This document shows, one piece after another, positions 50,260 to 58,053 of a stretch of 64,000 nucleotides of DNA (its first letter is position 1; the number at the start of each line of letters is the position of its first letter). Source of the stretch: an uncultured Bacteroidales bacterium (GTDB lineage Bacteria; Bacteroidota; Bacteroidia; Bacteroidales; Paludibacteraceae). A program made the translations under genes and the position numbers. The notes under the pieces are model-generated. The model was not told where the DNA came from. It saw only the letters and a list, made by a program, of their open reading frames with translations, and did not search any database. Location of the stretch: contig ONEG01000001.1 in the NCBI GenBank assembly GCA_900316845.1, positions 143,803 through 207,802 on the forward strand, given 5' to 3'.

Positions 50260-50867
50260 AAGACCGTAAGGAATTTATCATCCGGAAGGCAATGGAGCTG
50301 TACGCGCTGAAGGGGTATCAGAACGTTAGTATCACTGACCTGCAGTTTGCGCTTGATATGGGTCGCGGAACGCTATACTACTATTTCCGTGACCAGGACG
50401 AGTTGTTTCAGACTTGTATGGAGAAATATTTTCTGGAGCCTAAACAGCGCGCTTTGAACAGTGTACCTGAAGACGCAGGAATTGAGAGAATGATTGCTGC
50501 CATAACCGACTATCTGCATAGTCTGGAAGAGGCGCTGATGACTTTTGACAATAAAACTATCAATACCTCGAATGTCAATGACCTGATGTTTACCGCCTAC
50601 AGCAAATTCCCTTCTCTTCATCGCAAAGCCCAGCGCTTGGCGCTTAAAGAGTTGGAACTTTGGCGCAAAGCGATTTACGCGGACCAACGCGCCGGAATAG
50701 TACGCAGAGACATAGACAGGGAGCAAATAGCCATAATGTTTACACACGTAAAAAACACCTTCGATCCTGGACTCGGACAAGCGCAAATGGACTTTCTTAT
50801 TTTGGAGAAAACATATGCAGAATTATTCAATTTAGTAAATTTAGTAAAAAATGACGAAAAAATATAG
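50256..50867 (+). CDS. TetR/AcrR-family transcriptional regulator
   Basis: 203 residues. HTH domain at the N-terminus (IRKAMELYALKGYQNVSITD then LQFALDMGRGTLYYYFRDQD). The ligand domain (about 60-200) is unspecific in sequence, as usual. Overlaps the patatin gene by 4 bp and lies 82 bp before the acyl-CoA synthetase gene, so fatty-acid or membrane-lipid control is a reasonable inference. No clear palindromic operator is visible at 50868-50949. Confidence 0.9.
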   Translation: MKDRKEFIIRKAMELYALKGYQNVSITDLQFALDMGRGTLYYYFRDQDELFQTCMEKYFLEPKQRALNSVPEDAGIERMIAAITDYLHSLEEALMTFDNKTINTSNVNDLMFTAYSKFPSLHRKAQRLALKELELWRKAIYADQRAGIVRRDIDREQIAIMFTHVKNTFDPGLGQAQMDFLILEKTYAELFNLVNLVKNDEKI

Positions 50868-50897
50868 TTTTCGAACAAAAGTTCAAGAATAAAGTCG

Positions 50898-50905
50898 TAC
50901 CTTTG
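50898..50905 (+). promoter_or_regulatory. Promoter -7 box of the acyl-CoA synthetase gene
   Basis: TACCTTTG, then CACT, 45 bp before the ATG. No TTTG stands at the usual 20-bp distance (TTTTC is nearby), so activation or a degenerate -33 box is likely. Confidence 0.6.
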
Positions 50906-50949
50906 CACTCGGTTTTGAAAAACCATTTGATCAATTCAATTATTACCTT

Positions 50950-52599
50950 ATGGCAACTAAACATTATTTATCCTATTTACAAGAGACAATGAGTCACCGC
51001 TGGGACTGTTTGGCATTACAGGACTTGGATGGTGTGAACAAATATACCTATGCGGAGTTAGCTGCAGCGATAAAAAAGTTGCATGTAACTTGGCAGGAGT
51101 TAGGTATCAAAGAGGGCGATAAGATCGCGCTTTGCGGACGTAACTGTGCTAACTGGGGATTGTTATTCTTAGCGGCAGAGAGTTACAAAGCGGTAGTCGT
51201 ATCCATTTTGCCGGATTTCACGGCGGAGGGTATCTACTCGTTGGTGGATCACTCGGAGGCTACCTTGCTATACGTTGGTCCGAACGTGAAGAAGAAAATC
51301 GATCCGAAGATGATGAAGGGGCTGAAGGCCACCATCTTCATGGATGATATGACGATCGTTGAGGCGGATGATGCTACCCAAAAGGCATTCGACGGAGTTG
51401 AAGCCGCTTTCGTGAAAGCTTATCCGGACGGCGTGAAGCTGGAGGATATGCAGTTACCGACGGATAATTTGGATGAATTGGCAGTCATCAACTATACCAG
51501 CGGTTCTACGGGTAACCCGAAGGGCGTAATGCTGGCCCATCTCAACCTGAGCGGAAACGTAGAGTTTGCTTGCCAGCGTATTCCTCATAAACCAGGCGAT
51601 GCCGTTCTCTCGATGCTGCCTATTGCGCACATGTTCGGACTGATGTTCGAGTTCTTATATCAGGTATGCGATGGAGCAGAGACATATTTCCTGACGCAGG
51701 CTCCTACCCCAACAGTACTGATGAAAGCCTTTGCACAAGTAAAACCCTTCATGATTCTCACCGTTCCTTTGGTCATTGAGAAGATCGTTAAGAAGGGTGT
51801 ACTGCCGAAGATCAGCAGCCCGATGATGAAGGTGCTTTGGAAAACTCCGGGTATCAACCGCGTTATCAGAGGTAAAGTAAAAGAAGGCTTGGATAAGACC
51901 TTTGGAGGCAAACTGCGTTATCTCATTATAGGAGGCGCTGCCTTGAATGGAGAAGTAGAGCAAGTGCTCCATGACATCAAATACCAATACTGCGTAGGTT
52001 ATGGTATGACTGAGTGCGCTCCGCTGATCAGTTATGAAGATTGGTGGGCATACAAGTTCCATAGCTGCGGTAAAGACCTGCCGCAATGCCATGTACGCAT
52101 CGATTCCGAGGATCCGTATGGCAAAGACGGCGAGATCCAGGTAAAGGGTGTTAACGTCATGAAGGGTTACTATAAAAACGAAGAGGCAACCAAGGCGGTA
52201 TTCACCGAAGACGGATGGATGCGTACGGGCGATCTCGGTGTGCTGGATAAAGAGGGTAACATCTATATCCACGGCCGTTCGAAGAATATGATCCTTGGTC
52301 CTTCCGGCCAGAATATCTATCCGGAGGAGTTGGAGGACAAACTGAACTCTATGCCTTGTGTAGTAGAATCCATCGTTGTGGATCGCGACCATAAGCTAGT
52401 AGGTCTGGTATTCCCGGATACCTCTGCGGAAGGCAAGAAATTATTAGGGACCAAGACTCTGACACAACTCATGGAGGAGAACCGCGTAGCGGTCAACAAA
52501 GACCTTCCGAATTATAGTCAGATCAGCTCTATAGAATTAGTGGCTTCGGAGTTTGAGAAGACCCCGAAACGCTCTATCAAACGTTACTTATACAAATAA
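50950..52599 (+). CDS. Long-chain acyl-CoA synthetase (AMP-binding)
   Basis: 549 residues. ANL-superfamily adenylating enzyme that activates fatty acids to acyl-CoA via acyl-AMP. Motifs: NYTSGSTGNPKGVMLAHL (P-loop, about 181-198), LPIAHMFGLMFEFLYQ, YCVGYGMTECAPLISYEDWW (adenine site), DGWMRTGDLGVLDKEGNIYI and SKNMILGPSGQNIYPEELED (hinge), with the catalytic Lys near the end (TPKRSIKRYLYK). It stands alone after the tetR gene. A series of hairpins and an intrinsic terminator follow its stop. Confidence 0.93.
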   Translation: MATKHYLSYLQETMSHRWDCLALQDLDGVNKYTYAELAAAIKKLHVTWQELGIKEGDKIALCGRNCANWGLLFLAAESYKAVVVSILPDFTAEGIYSLVDHSEATLLYVGPNVKKKIDPKMMKGLKATIFMDDMTIVEADDATQKAFDGVEAAFVKAYPDGVKLEDMQLPTDNLDELAVINYTSGSTGNPKGVMLAHLNLSGNVEFACQRIPHKPGDAVLSMLPIAHMFGLMFEFLYQVCDGAETYFLTQAPTPTVLMKAFAQVKPFMILTVPLVIEKIVKKGVLPKISSPMMKVLWKTPGINRVIRGKVKEGLDKTFGGKLRYLIIGGAALNGEVEQVLHDIKYQYCVGYGMTECAPLISYEDWWAYKFHSCGKDLPQCHVRIDSEDPYGKDGEIQVKGVNVMKGYYKNEEATKAVFTEDGWMRTGDLGVLDKEGNIYIHGRSKNMILGPSGQNIYPEELEDKLNSMPCVVESIVVDRDHKLVGLVFPDTSAEGKKLLGTKTLTQLMEENRVAVNKDLPNYSQISSIELVASEFEKTPKRSIKRYLYK

Positions 52600-52610
52600 G
52601 TAACACCCCA

Positions 52611-52634
52611 CGTTATGGAGTGGTTTCCATAACG
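52611..52634 (+). other. Hairpin in the 3' region of the acyl-CoA synthetase transcript
   Basis: cgttatgga (52611-52619), loop gtggtt, tccataacg (52626-52634): nine perfect pairs, 11 bp after the stop. Confidence 0.7.
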
Positions 52635-52663
52635 TTCTGTAAATAATAAGTGAGTAAGTATGA

Positions 52664-52679
52664 GATTCCTTCGGGAATC
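52664..52679 (+). other. UUCG-capped hairpin
   Basis: gattcc-ttcg-ggaatc: six perfect pairs with the stable UUCG tetraloop, between the first hairpin and the terminator. Confidence 0.7.
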
Positions 52680-52685
52680 AAAGCT

Positions 52686-52718
52686 GGCGCGTTACTGGGA
52701 AGCAACGCGCCTGTTTTT
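52686..52718 (+). terminator. Intrinsic terminator
   Basis: ggcgcgtt (52686-52693) pairs with aacgcgcc (52704-52711), followed by tgtttttt. It ends the acyl-CoA synthetase transcript or a small RNA made of the three hairpins. Confidence 0.85.
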
Positions 52719-52759
52719 TATATATCGTCGAATGATTTATATGAAAACGAATAAAGGAC

Positions 52760-54433
52760 TTACAATTCCTGTCCTTGAAGCGTATAGAATTTGTCCCCGC
52801 GCTGAATCAACAGCTGACCGTCGCGGAAAATCTTATAGGAACCGACACCATCCTCACGAAGAGAGATATTCTCTATTCCTTCGGGCTCACGATAGCCATC
52901 GTCCATAGGCATCTTATGCGTTATGGCATAATCCAGATACATCTCCAACATAGTGTAACCGCACTCATGGCGGATATTATTATCCGGGGTATTCGGGTCG
53001 CAACCATTAGCACTCTCCCACTCGTCCGGCATACCATCCTGGTCTGTATCTGTCAGCGCAGCTACCTGCGGATAATCATAGAAACCCTCCGCATCGGTCT
53101 CCGAATCAATCACACCTTTTTTACTTGCTTTAGAACCCGTATAGGTGTATGTATTGTCGCGCGTCTCGCGGATGATCCGGTTCTCCACATGATCTCGCGG
53201 GAAACAACCTGCGGTATCCAGCACCGTCTGATAGGCATCAGATGCACTCTGGTATTCTGAAGCTGCATAGGCATAACTATCGAAATCATAAAGGCCGGAA
53301 AACTCCGTAGAATCCGCATTGCAATCCCAATAAGGTGTTTTCGTACGGATCAAGGTATCCACCCGCGCTTGCTCTTTGGTATAGCCTTTGATGTTCACTG
53401 CAGACCAGTTATCATTCGTGGCATTCGGCTCGCCTTCAAAAATATTTCCGGCTACATACCATTGACTCGGGCCTTTACTGGGATCTCCGTTACTACGTTT
53501 CTCATCTGCAACAAAGAAATACCGTGTATTCGTAGTATTAGGTCCTTTGATATAGTAGTTATTGACAAAATTGACTTCATGCCCGGAGTTACGACCGTTG
53601 TAATACTTATCGTCACAAGTATTCTCGCCCCCGTGACAACCGCTGCTGCCACCGAAATAATTGAAATTCACATTGTTGATATAGTCGAGATAGACGACTC
53701 TGTCATTGTTTCGCGAGCCGTTGAAGCGACAGGAACGACCGTTGTTGTGCGCCAATAAGTTATGGTGATACGATGCCGGCGAACCTCCCCACTGGCATCC
53801 GTAGCCACGCGCTCCTTTAGGATGACCAGCGCTGTATAGCCCCTCATGCACAATACAATACTGTACGGTAAAGAAATGACCGTCAAAAGTATTCATATTC
53901 TCCTCTACTGACCATCCGAAATCGCAGTGGTCAATGATAAAATGCGAACTGTTCTCTGCGCCGAAAGCATTGGTGATGATGGTGTTTCCATTCACATCTT
54001 TTTGCCCGATACGGAAACGTATATTTCGCACGATGAAGTTCTCCGAGCCGCCCAGATTAACCTTGTTATGGGTGATGACAATACCCATGCCGGGCGCAGT
54101 CTGACCAGCGATGGTGTAGTTCTTACGGTTCACGCGCAGGTCTTTGACAAGCCGGATCTCGCCGGATACCGCAAAACACACTGTTAGCGGCGTATCAGGG
54201 TGTTGTTTTAATGCCCAGCGAAGCGAACCTACGGTACTGCCCTCGGCATCATCCGCCAAGGTCGTGACATAGACTACTTTGCCGCCACGACCACCGGAGG
54301 TGTATTTACCAAATCCCTCTGCGCCGGGGAACGCTACAAGCGTATCGGGCAAGAGGCCAGCATAGGCTACTAATGAACTAATGCAGCAAACTGCTGCCAT
54401 AACGAATCGTTTGGTACGGGAGCTGTAATACAT
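52760..54433 (-). CDS. Secreted pectate lyase-like protein (PL1) with C-terminal sorting-like tail
   Basis: 557 residues. Signal peptide (MYYSSRTKRFVMAAVCCISS...), then a right-handed beta-helix of the PL1/pectate lyase type: VAFPGAEGFGKYTSGGRGGK, TLADDAEGSTVGSLRWALKQ, NYTIAGQTAPGMGIVI, FIIDHCDFGWSVEENMNTFD. A calcium-type DTDQDGMPDEWE loop (about 480) precedes the tail YKIFRDGQLLIQRGDKFYTL, the pattern of Bacteroidales T9SS sorting domains. It should cleave pectate or a related uronic-acid polymer. The start at 54433 makes it overlap the upstream pseudouridine-synthase gene by 64 bp; ATG 54400 (MAAVCC) is a shorter alternative. Confidence 0.85.
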   Translation of the reverse strand: MYYSSRTKRFVMAAVCCISSLVAYAGLLPDTLVAFPGAEGFGKYTSGGRGGKVVYVTTLADDAEGSTVGSLRWALKQHPDTPLTVCFAVSGEIRLVKDLRVNRKNYTIAGQTAPGMGIVITHNKVNLGGSENFIVRNIRFRIGQKDVNGNTIITNAFGAENSSHFIIDHCDFGWSVEENMNTFDGHFFTVQYCIVHEGLYSAGHPKGARGYGCQWGGSPASYHHNLLAHNNGRSCRFNGSRNNDRVVYLDYINNVNFNYFGGSSGCHGGENTCDDKYYNGRNSGHEVNFVNNYYIKGPNTTNTRYFFVADEKRSNGDPSKGPSQWYVAGNIFEGEPNATNDNWSAVNIKGYTKEQARVDTLIRTKTPYWDCNADSTEFSGLYDFDSYAYAASEYQSASDAYQTVLDTAGCFPRDHVENRIIRETRDNTYTYTGSKASKKGVIDSETDAEGFYDYPQVAALTDTDQDGMPDEWESANGCDPNTPDNNIRHECGYTMLEMYLDYAITHKMPMDDGYREPEGIENISLREDGVGSYKIFRDGQLLIQRGDKFYTLQGQEL

Positions 54434-55092
54434 ATATTTTGCTCACTTACAGGATGAATAAATTCTATTTGCCGCGCATGGAGACAGATACCTCCATCGG
54501 GATTGGAGCGTTTCGCGCCATACTTGAGGTCGCCTTTTATCGGACAACCGATAGCTGCCAACTGGCAACGTATCTGATGATGCCGTCCGGTCTCTAAGTT
54601 CACTTCCAAAAGCGTGTAGTGGTCGCCTTTAACAAGCGTCTTATAGGTCAACACTGCCAACTTAGCATCCTTATCCCTCCCTTGTGGGGAGGGTTTGGGA
54701 GGGGTTGATATATAACTTTTGTTCTGCGCCTCGTTGCGTATGAGGTAGTTCTCCAGCCGCGCCTCGGGCTGCTTAGGAGCACCTTGCACAATCGCCCAAT
54801 AGGTTTTAGTAATGGCTGATGGCTGATGGCTGACGGCTGATTTCTCTCTGAACATCTCATTGAGCCGCGTGAGAGCCTTGGACGTACGGGCAAAGAGAAC
54901 CACACCGCTGGTAGGACGGTCAAGCCGATGGGTCACGCCTAAGAATACCTCACCGGGCTTGTTGTACTTTTCTTTGATATAAGCCTTTACGGTCTCGCTC
55001 AGCGGAGTATCTCCGGTCTTGTCGCCCTGCACAATCTCGTTGCAGGTCTTGTTGACGGCAATAATATGGTTGTCTTCGTAGAGTACTGTCAT
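54370..55092 (-). CDS. RluA-family pseudouridine synthase
   Basis: 240 residues. It isomerises uridine to pseudouridine in rRNA or tRNA. HRLDRPTSGVVLFARTSKAL carries the catalytic Asp (about 56), and LEVNLETGRHHQIRCQLAAI is the second family signature. The protein lacks an S4 domain and is close to the short RluA/RluC-like form. Two in-frame repeat insertions are visible: a heptamer array (AVSHQPSAI, 54814-54841) and a palindromic repeat (TPPKPSPQGRD, about 54675-54706), both in variable loops. The stop lies inside the pectate lyase gene; the start overlaps the rlmB stop by one base. Confidence 0.92.
   Translation of the reverse strand: MTVLYEDNHIIAVNKTCNEIVQGDKTGDTPLSETVKAYIKEKYNKPGEVFLGVTHRLDRPTSGVVLFARTSKALTRLNEMFREKSAVSHQPSAITKTYWAIVQGAPKQPEARLENYLIRNEAQNKSYISTPPKPSPQGRDKDAKLAVLTYKTLVKGDHYTLLEVNLETGRHHQIRCQLAAIGCPIKGDLKYGAKRSNPDGGICLHARQIEFIHPVSEQNICITAPVPNDSLWQQFAALVH
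54672..54706. repeat. CCTCCC/GGGAGG palindromic repeat inside the rluA-family gene
   Basis: ccctccc (54675-54681), ttgtg, gggaggg (54687-54693), then tttgggaggggtt. In the coding direction it reads aacccctcccaaaccctccc then cacaagggaggg, closely related to the copies at 13693-13728 and 5392-5425. Confidence 0.8.
54814..54841 (-). repeat. Heptamer array x4 inside the rluA-family gene
   Basis: On the minus strand: atcagcc, gtcagcc, atcagcc, atcagcc. It encodes SAVSHQPSAI in frame, nearly the same peptide as SAISHQPSE in uvrA. Confidence 0.88.
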
Positions 55093-55886
55093 TAGCTCCG
55101 CTGCCGTACAGCTTCATAGATGAATATGCCTGCTGCGACGGAGACGTTCAGGCTCTCGATAACACCCGTCATCGGCAGACGCACTTGGTCCGTACAGAGT
55201 TTCAGGTTCTCTTCATAGATACCTTTTTCCTCACTTCCCATGACGATACAGGTCGGCACGGTCATATCTACTTCGGTATAGTTTCGATCCGTATGTTCGG
55301 TGGCGGCGACAATGCGAAGACCGCTTTCTTGCAGGTAACGAAGTGCGTTCTGTAGATTTTCTACTTTGCAAATAGGCAAAGAATGCAGCGCACCCGCAGA
55401 TGCCTTGACCGCATCGCCGTTGATCGCCGCACTGCCTCGCGTACCTATTATTAGCGCGTGAACACCCGCGCACACGCAAGTACGTGCGATAGCTCCAAAG
55501 TTACGTACATCGGTCACACCATCCAGCATCACCAGCAGCGGCACCTTGCCTTCGTCGTAGAGACTTTGAACCAAACTATCCAGCGGCGTAAACTCTATCG
55601 GACTGAGGAAAGCAATCACACCCTGGTGGTTCTTGTCGGTAAACTGGTTGAGTTTTTCTAAGGGCACACGTTGAATCTGCGTGCCGGTGCCTTCTAACTT
55701 AATGAGTAACTCACGGCCGATAGCCGAAGACATATCCCGGCGGACGAGCACTTTGTCCAGCACTTTGCCGGCATCGATAGCTTCCATCACTGCGCGGACG
55801 CCGAAGATCATTTCTTTCTCCGGCGGACGTTTGGTGTCGTACGACTTGCGAGTCGTGGGTTTTAAAGGATGATTTGTATATTGCAT
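55092..55886 (-). CDS. rlmB: 23S rRNA 2'-O-methyltransferase, RlmB/SpoU family
   Basis: 264 residues. A substrate-binding domain (EKEMIFGVRAVMEAIDAGKV, REL LIKLEGTGTQIQRVPLE region) is followed by the SPOUT knot domain: LDGVTDVRNFGAIARTCVCA (motif 1, about 118-137), IVMGSEEKGIYEENLKLC (motif 2) and VRLPMTGVIESLNVSVAAGI (motif 3). It methylates the 2'-OH of a guanosine in 23S rRNA or a related RNA; RlmB is the closest assignment, other SpoU members possible. The stop overlaps the RluA-family start (TAATG), pairing two RNA-modification enzymes. Confidence 0.9.
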   Translation of the reverse strand: MQYTNHPLKPTTRKSYDTKRPPEKEMIFGVRAVMEAIDAGKVLDKVLVRRDMSSAIGRELLIKLEGTGTQIQRVPLEKLNQFTDKNHQGVIAFLSPIEFTPLDSLVQSLYDEGKVPLLVMLDGVTDVRNFGAIARTCVCAGVHALIIGTRGSAAINGDAVKASAGALHSLPICKVENLQNALRYLQESGLRIVAATEHTDRNYTEVDMTVPTCIVMGSEEKGIYEENLKLCTDQVRLPMTGVIESLNVSVAAGIFIYEAVRQRS

Positions 55887-55889
55887 AAT

Positions 55890-57503
55890 TTAGTATTTTA
55901 GCCAGTTAATAAATTCCATCGGGTCGGTGGTAAACGCCATCGGCTCAGCGACTTGCGTACCATACGCATCCAGTTGGACGTAGTACGGCTGAGCATTCGA
56001 GCCGAACTGCTCGCGCTGAATAGCAGAGTTACGATCCCCTATTCCGTCGCGTTTGTCATCGACGAAAAGCTCAATGAAGACGTAGTTTTGCAGACGGGCT
56101 TTAACGGAGTCGTTATCCAGGACGTAAGCCTCCATCTTACGGCAGTTCACACAGCCGTAACCCGTAAAATCAATGATCACCGGTTTGCCCGTTTGCCGTG
56201 CGTACGCCAAACCCTCTTCGTAGTCGTTAAAGACCTCTCTGCCCTCTATCTCCATCGGAGGCGCAAAAGCGCTGATCGCTTTTACCGGTGCGCCGCGAAG
56301 ACCCGGTACCAGGTAAAACGCAAAGGCCAGGGATGGGATGATCACGATCGCACGGATGATTTTACGTGGGGTCGATACGCTCCATATATCCCATATAAGA
56401 TAGATTCCTATGCCCAGGAAGCAAACGATCCATATCGCAATAAAGAGCCATCTCGGCAATATACCCCACCCATACGCCATGTCCGCTACGGAGAGGAATT
56501 TCAGCGAAAGTGCCAATTCGAGGAAAGCCAAAACAACCTTGAAAGAGGTCATCCAATCGCCGGATTTCGGTGCTTGTTTGAGCCATTCAGGGAACATCGC
56601 AAACAGCGAGAACGGCAGCGCCAGCGCTATCGCAAAGCCTAACATGCCCATCGTCGGTGCTATGAGGCTGTGTCCGGCTGCTTCCACCAGCAATGTCCCG
56701 ATGATCGGTCCCGTACAAGAAAAGCTCACGATGACCAGTGTGAAAGCCATCAGCAGAATACTGAGGAAACCGCCTGTCGAACGGGCTTTGTTATCGAGCG
56801 CCGTGGACCAGCTGTCCGGCAGCGTGATCTCAAAGAGCCCGAAGAACGAGAGCGCGAAAATAACGAGTATCAGGAAGAACACGATATTCACCACCGCGTT
56901 GGTACTCAAATCATTCAACGCCGACGCACCAAAAAGAATCGTCACCAAGAGACCGAGCCCCACATAGAGAATAACAATGCTCAAACCGTATAGGACAGCA
57001 TCTTTAAGTCCGCCGCCTTTCTTCAGGAAGAAGCTCACCGTCATCGGAATAATCGGCCACACGCAAGGCGTGAAGATGGCTAACAATCCTCCTAAGAGAC
57101 CTAACAGGAAAATCCGGAGGAGATCGGCTACGCCTGACAGACCACTTTCGCTGACAGACCGCTCCGCTGACAGATCGTCCTTCGGACTGACAGATTCATA
57201 TTCCCAGATTTCCGGCGCGGTACACATGACGTCATTGCAGGCGTTGAAGCGTATTGGCGCGAGATCGGTCTTGGCCACCGTCATGGAGAAAGAATCCTTG
57301 AACTCCTGGGTGAACATAAACTCCCCCATCTCCAGAATCGACATGTGCCATCCGGGCTCCACTACGGCACGCAGCCGCACGCTGTCACCCACTTCTTCGC
57401 CGCTCCATTTCACAGGTTGTACCAACTGCGCGAACAGCGGATTAAAGACCGCTGCGCTAAAAGACAAAAGACAAAAGACTAATATAGTTACTATTCGTTT
57501 CAT
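55890..57503 (-). CDS. dsbD: DsbD-like thiol:disulfide interchange protein
   Basis: 537 residues. Signal peptide, N-terminal DsbD-alpha-like domain (about 25-105, with FNACNDVMCTAPEIW). Eight or so membrane helices with the redox Cys pair (AIFTPCVWPIIPM and VSFSCTGPIIGTLL). A C-terminal thioredoxin domain has CVNC (Cys451 and Cys454: TGYGCVNCRKMEAYV). It carries electrons from cytoplasmic thioredoxin to the periplasm to reduce disulfides or support cytochrome maturation. The alpha-membrane linker (ESVSPKDDLSAERSVSESGL) consists of the CTGACAGA repeat family. Overlaps hpt by 4 bp. Confidence 0.93.
   Translation of the reverse strand: MKRIVTILVFCLLSFSAAVFNPLFAQLVQPVKWSGEEVGDSVRLRAVVEPGWHMSILEMGEFMFTQEFKDSFSMTVAKTDLAPIRFNACNDVMCTAPEIWEYESVSPKDDLSAERSVSESGLSGVADLLRIFLLGLLGGLLAIFTPCVWPIIPMTVSFFLKKGGGLKDAVLYGLSIVILYVGLGLLVTILFGASALNDLSTNAVVNIVFFLILVIFALSFFGLFEITLPDSWSTALDNKARSTGGFLSILLMAFTLVIVSFSCTGPIIGTLLVEAAGHSLIAPTMGMLGFAIALALPFSLFAMFPEWLKQAPKSGDWMTSFKVVLAFLELALSLKFLSVADMAYGWGILPRWLFIAIWIVCFLGIGIYLIWDIWSVSTPRKIIRAIVIIPSLAFAFYLVPGLRGAPVKAISAFAPPMEIEGREVFNDYEEGLAYARQTGKPVIIDFTGYGCVNCRKMEAYVLDNDSVKARLQNYVFIELFVDDKRDGIGDRNSAIQREQFGSNAQPYYVQLDAYGTQVAEPMAFTTDPMEFINWLKY
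57133..57196. repeat. CTGACAGA-family repeat, four units, inside the dsbD-like gene
   Basis: ctgacaga recurs at about 17-24-bp intervals (gcctgacagaccactttcg, ctgacagaccgctccg, ctgacagatcgtccttcgga, ctgacagattc). It encodes ESVSPKDDLSAERSVSESGL between the N-terminal domain and the first membrane helix. Confidence 0.8.
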
Positions 57504-58036
57504 TTGGTTGCTTTATATATCTCCGGTAAGTTACGAGCCAAGCCGTCCAAATCCAGGCCATAACCGATCACAAACTCCTTGGTAATCTCCGCTCCGTAGT
57601 AATCCGGGCGGGCATCTTCGTACAGTAATTGTTCGGGCTTGAACAGCAGCGCCGCGAGCGCTATCGATGCGGGTTGTTCCCGCTCCAGACGTTGTTTGAA
57701 GGCATGCATCGTCAGGCCGGAATCGATGATATCTTCAATGATGATAACGTCTTTTCCGCGGATATCTGCATTGAGCGCCAACACTTCCTCTACCTTGCCG
57801 CAAGACGCCATTCCTTGATACGAGCGGAGCTGCACAAACGACATCGTGCAATCCATCGGCAGGGCGCGCAGAAGGTCGGTAGCGAAGAACACAGAGCCCT
57901 TGAGCACACAGATGAAATGCGGTTGTTTGCCGGCGTAGTCAGCGGCTATCCGCTGCGCTAAGGTTTCCACTATTTGCGCAATCTGAGCCTTGGTAAAGAG
58001 CGGTTCAAAAGTTATACCTTGATAAGAAACAGACAT
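57500..58036 (-). CDS. hpt: Hypoxanthine phosphoribosyltransferase
   Basis: 178 residues from the ATG at 58036 (MSVSYQG); a longer frame is open upstream. It makes IMP/GMP from hypoxanthine/guanine and PRPP. PRPP-binding motif GKDVIIIEDIIDSGLTMHAF, plus FICVLKGSVFFATDLLRALP near the N-terminus and the C-terminal PDYYGAEITKEFVIGYGLDL with the purine-contact Phe/Val. Between murA (17 bp) and the dsbD-like gene (4-bp overlap). Confidence 0.95.
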   Translation of the reverse strand: MSVSYQGITFEPLFTKAQIAQIVETLAQRIAADYAGKQPHFICVLKGSVFFATDLLRALPMDCTMSFVQLRSYQGMASCGKVEEVLALNADIRGKDVIIIEDIIDSGLTMHAFKQRLEREQPASIALAALLFKPEQLLYEDARPDYYGAEITKEFVIGYGLDLDGLARNLPEIYKATK

Positions 58037-58053
58037 AATTATAAGTATTTGAG

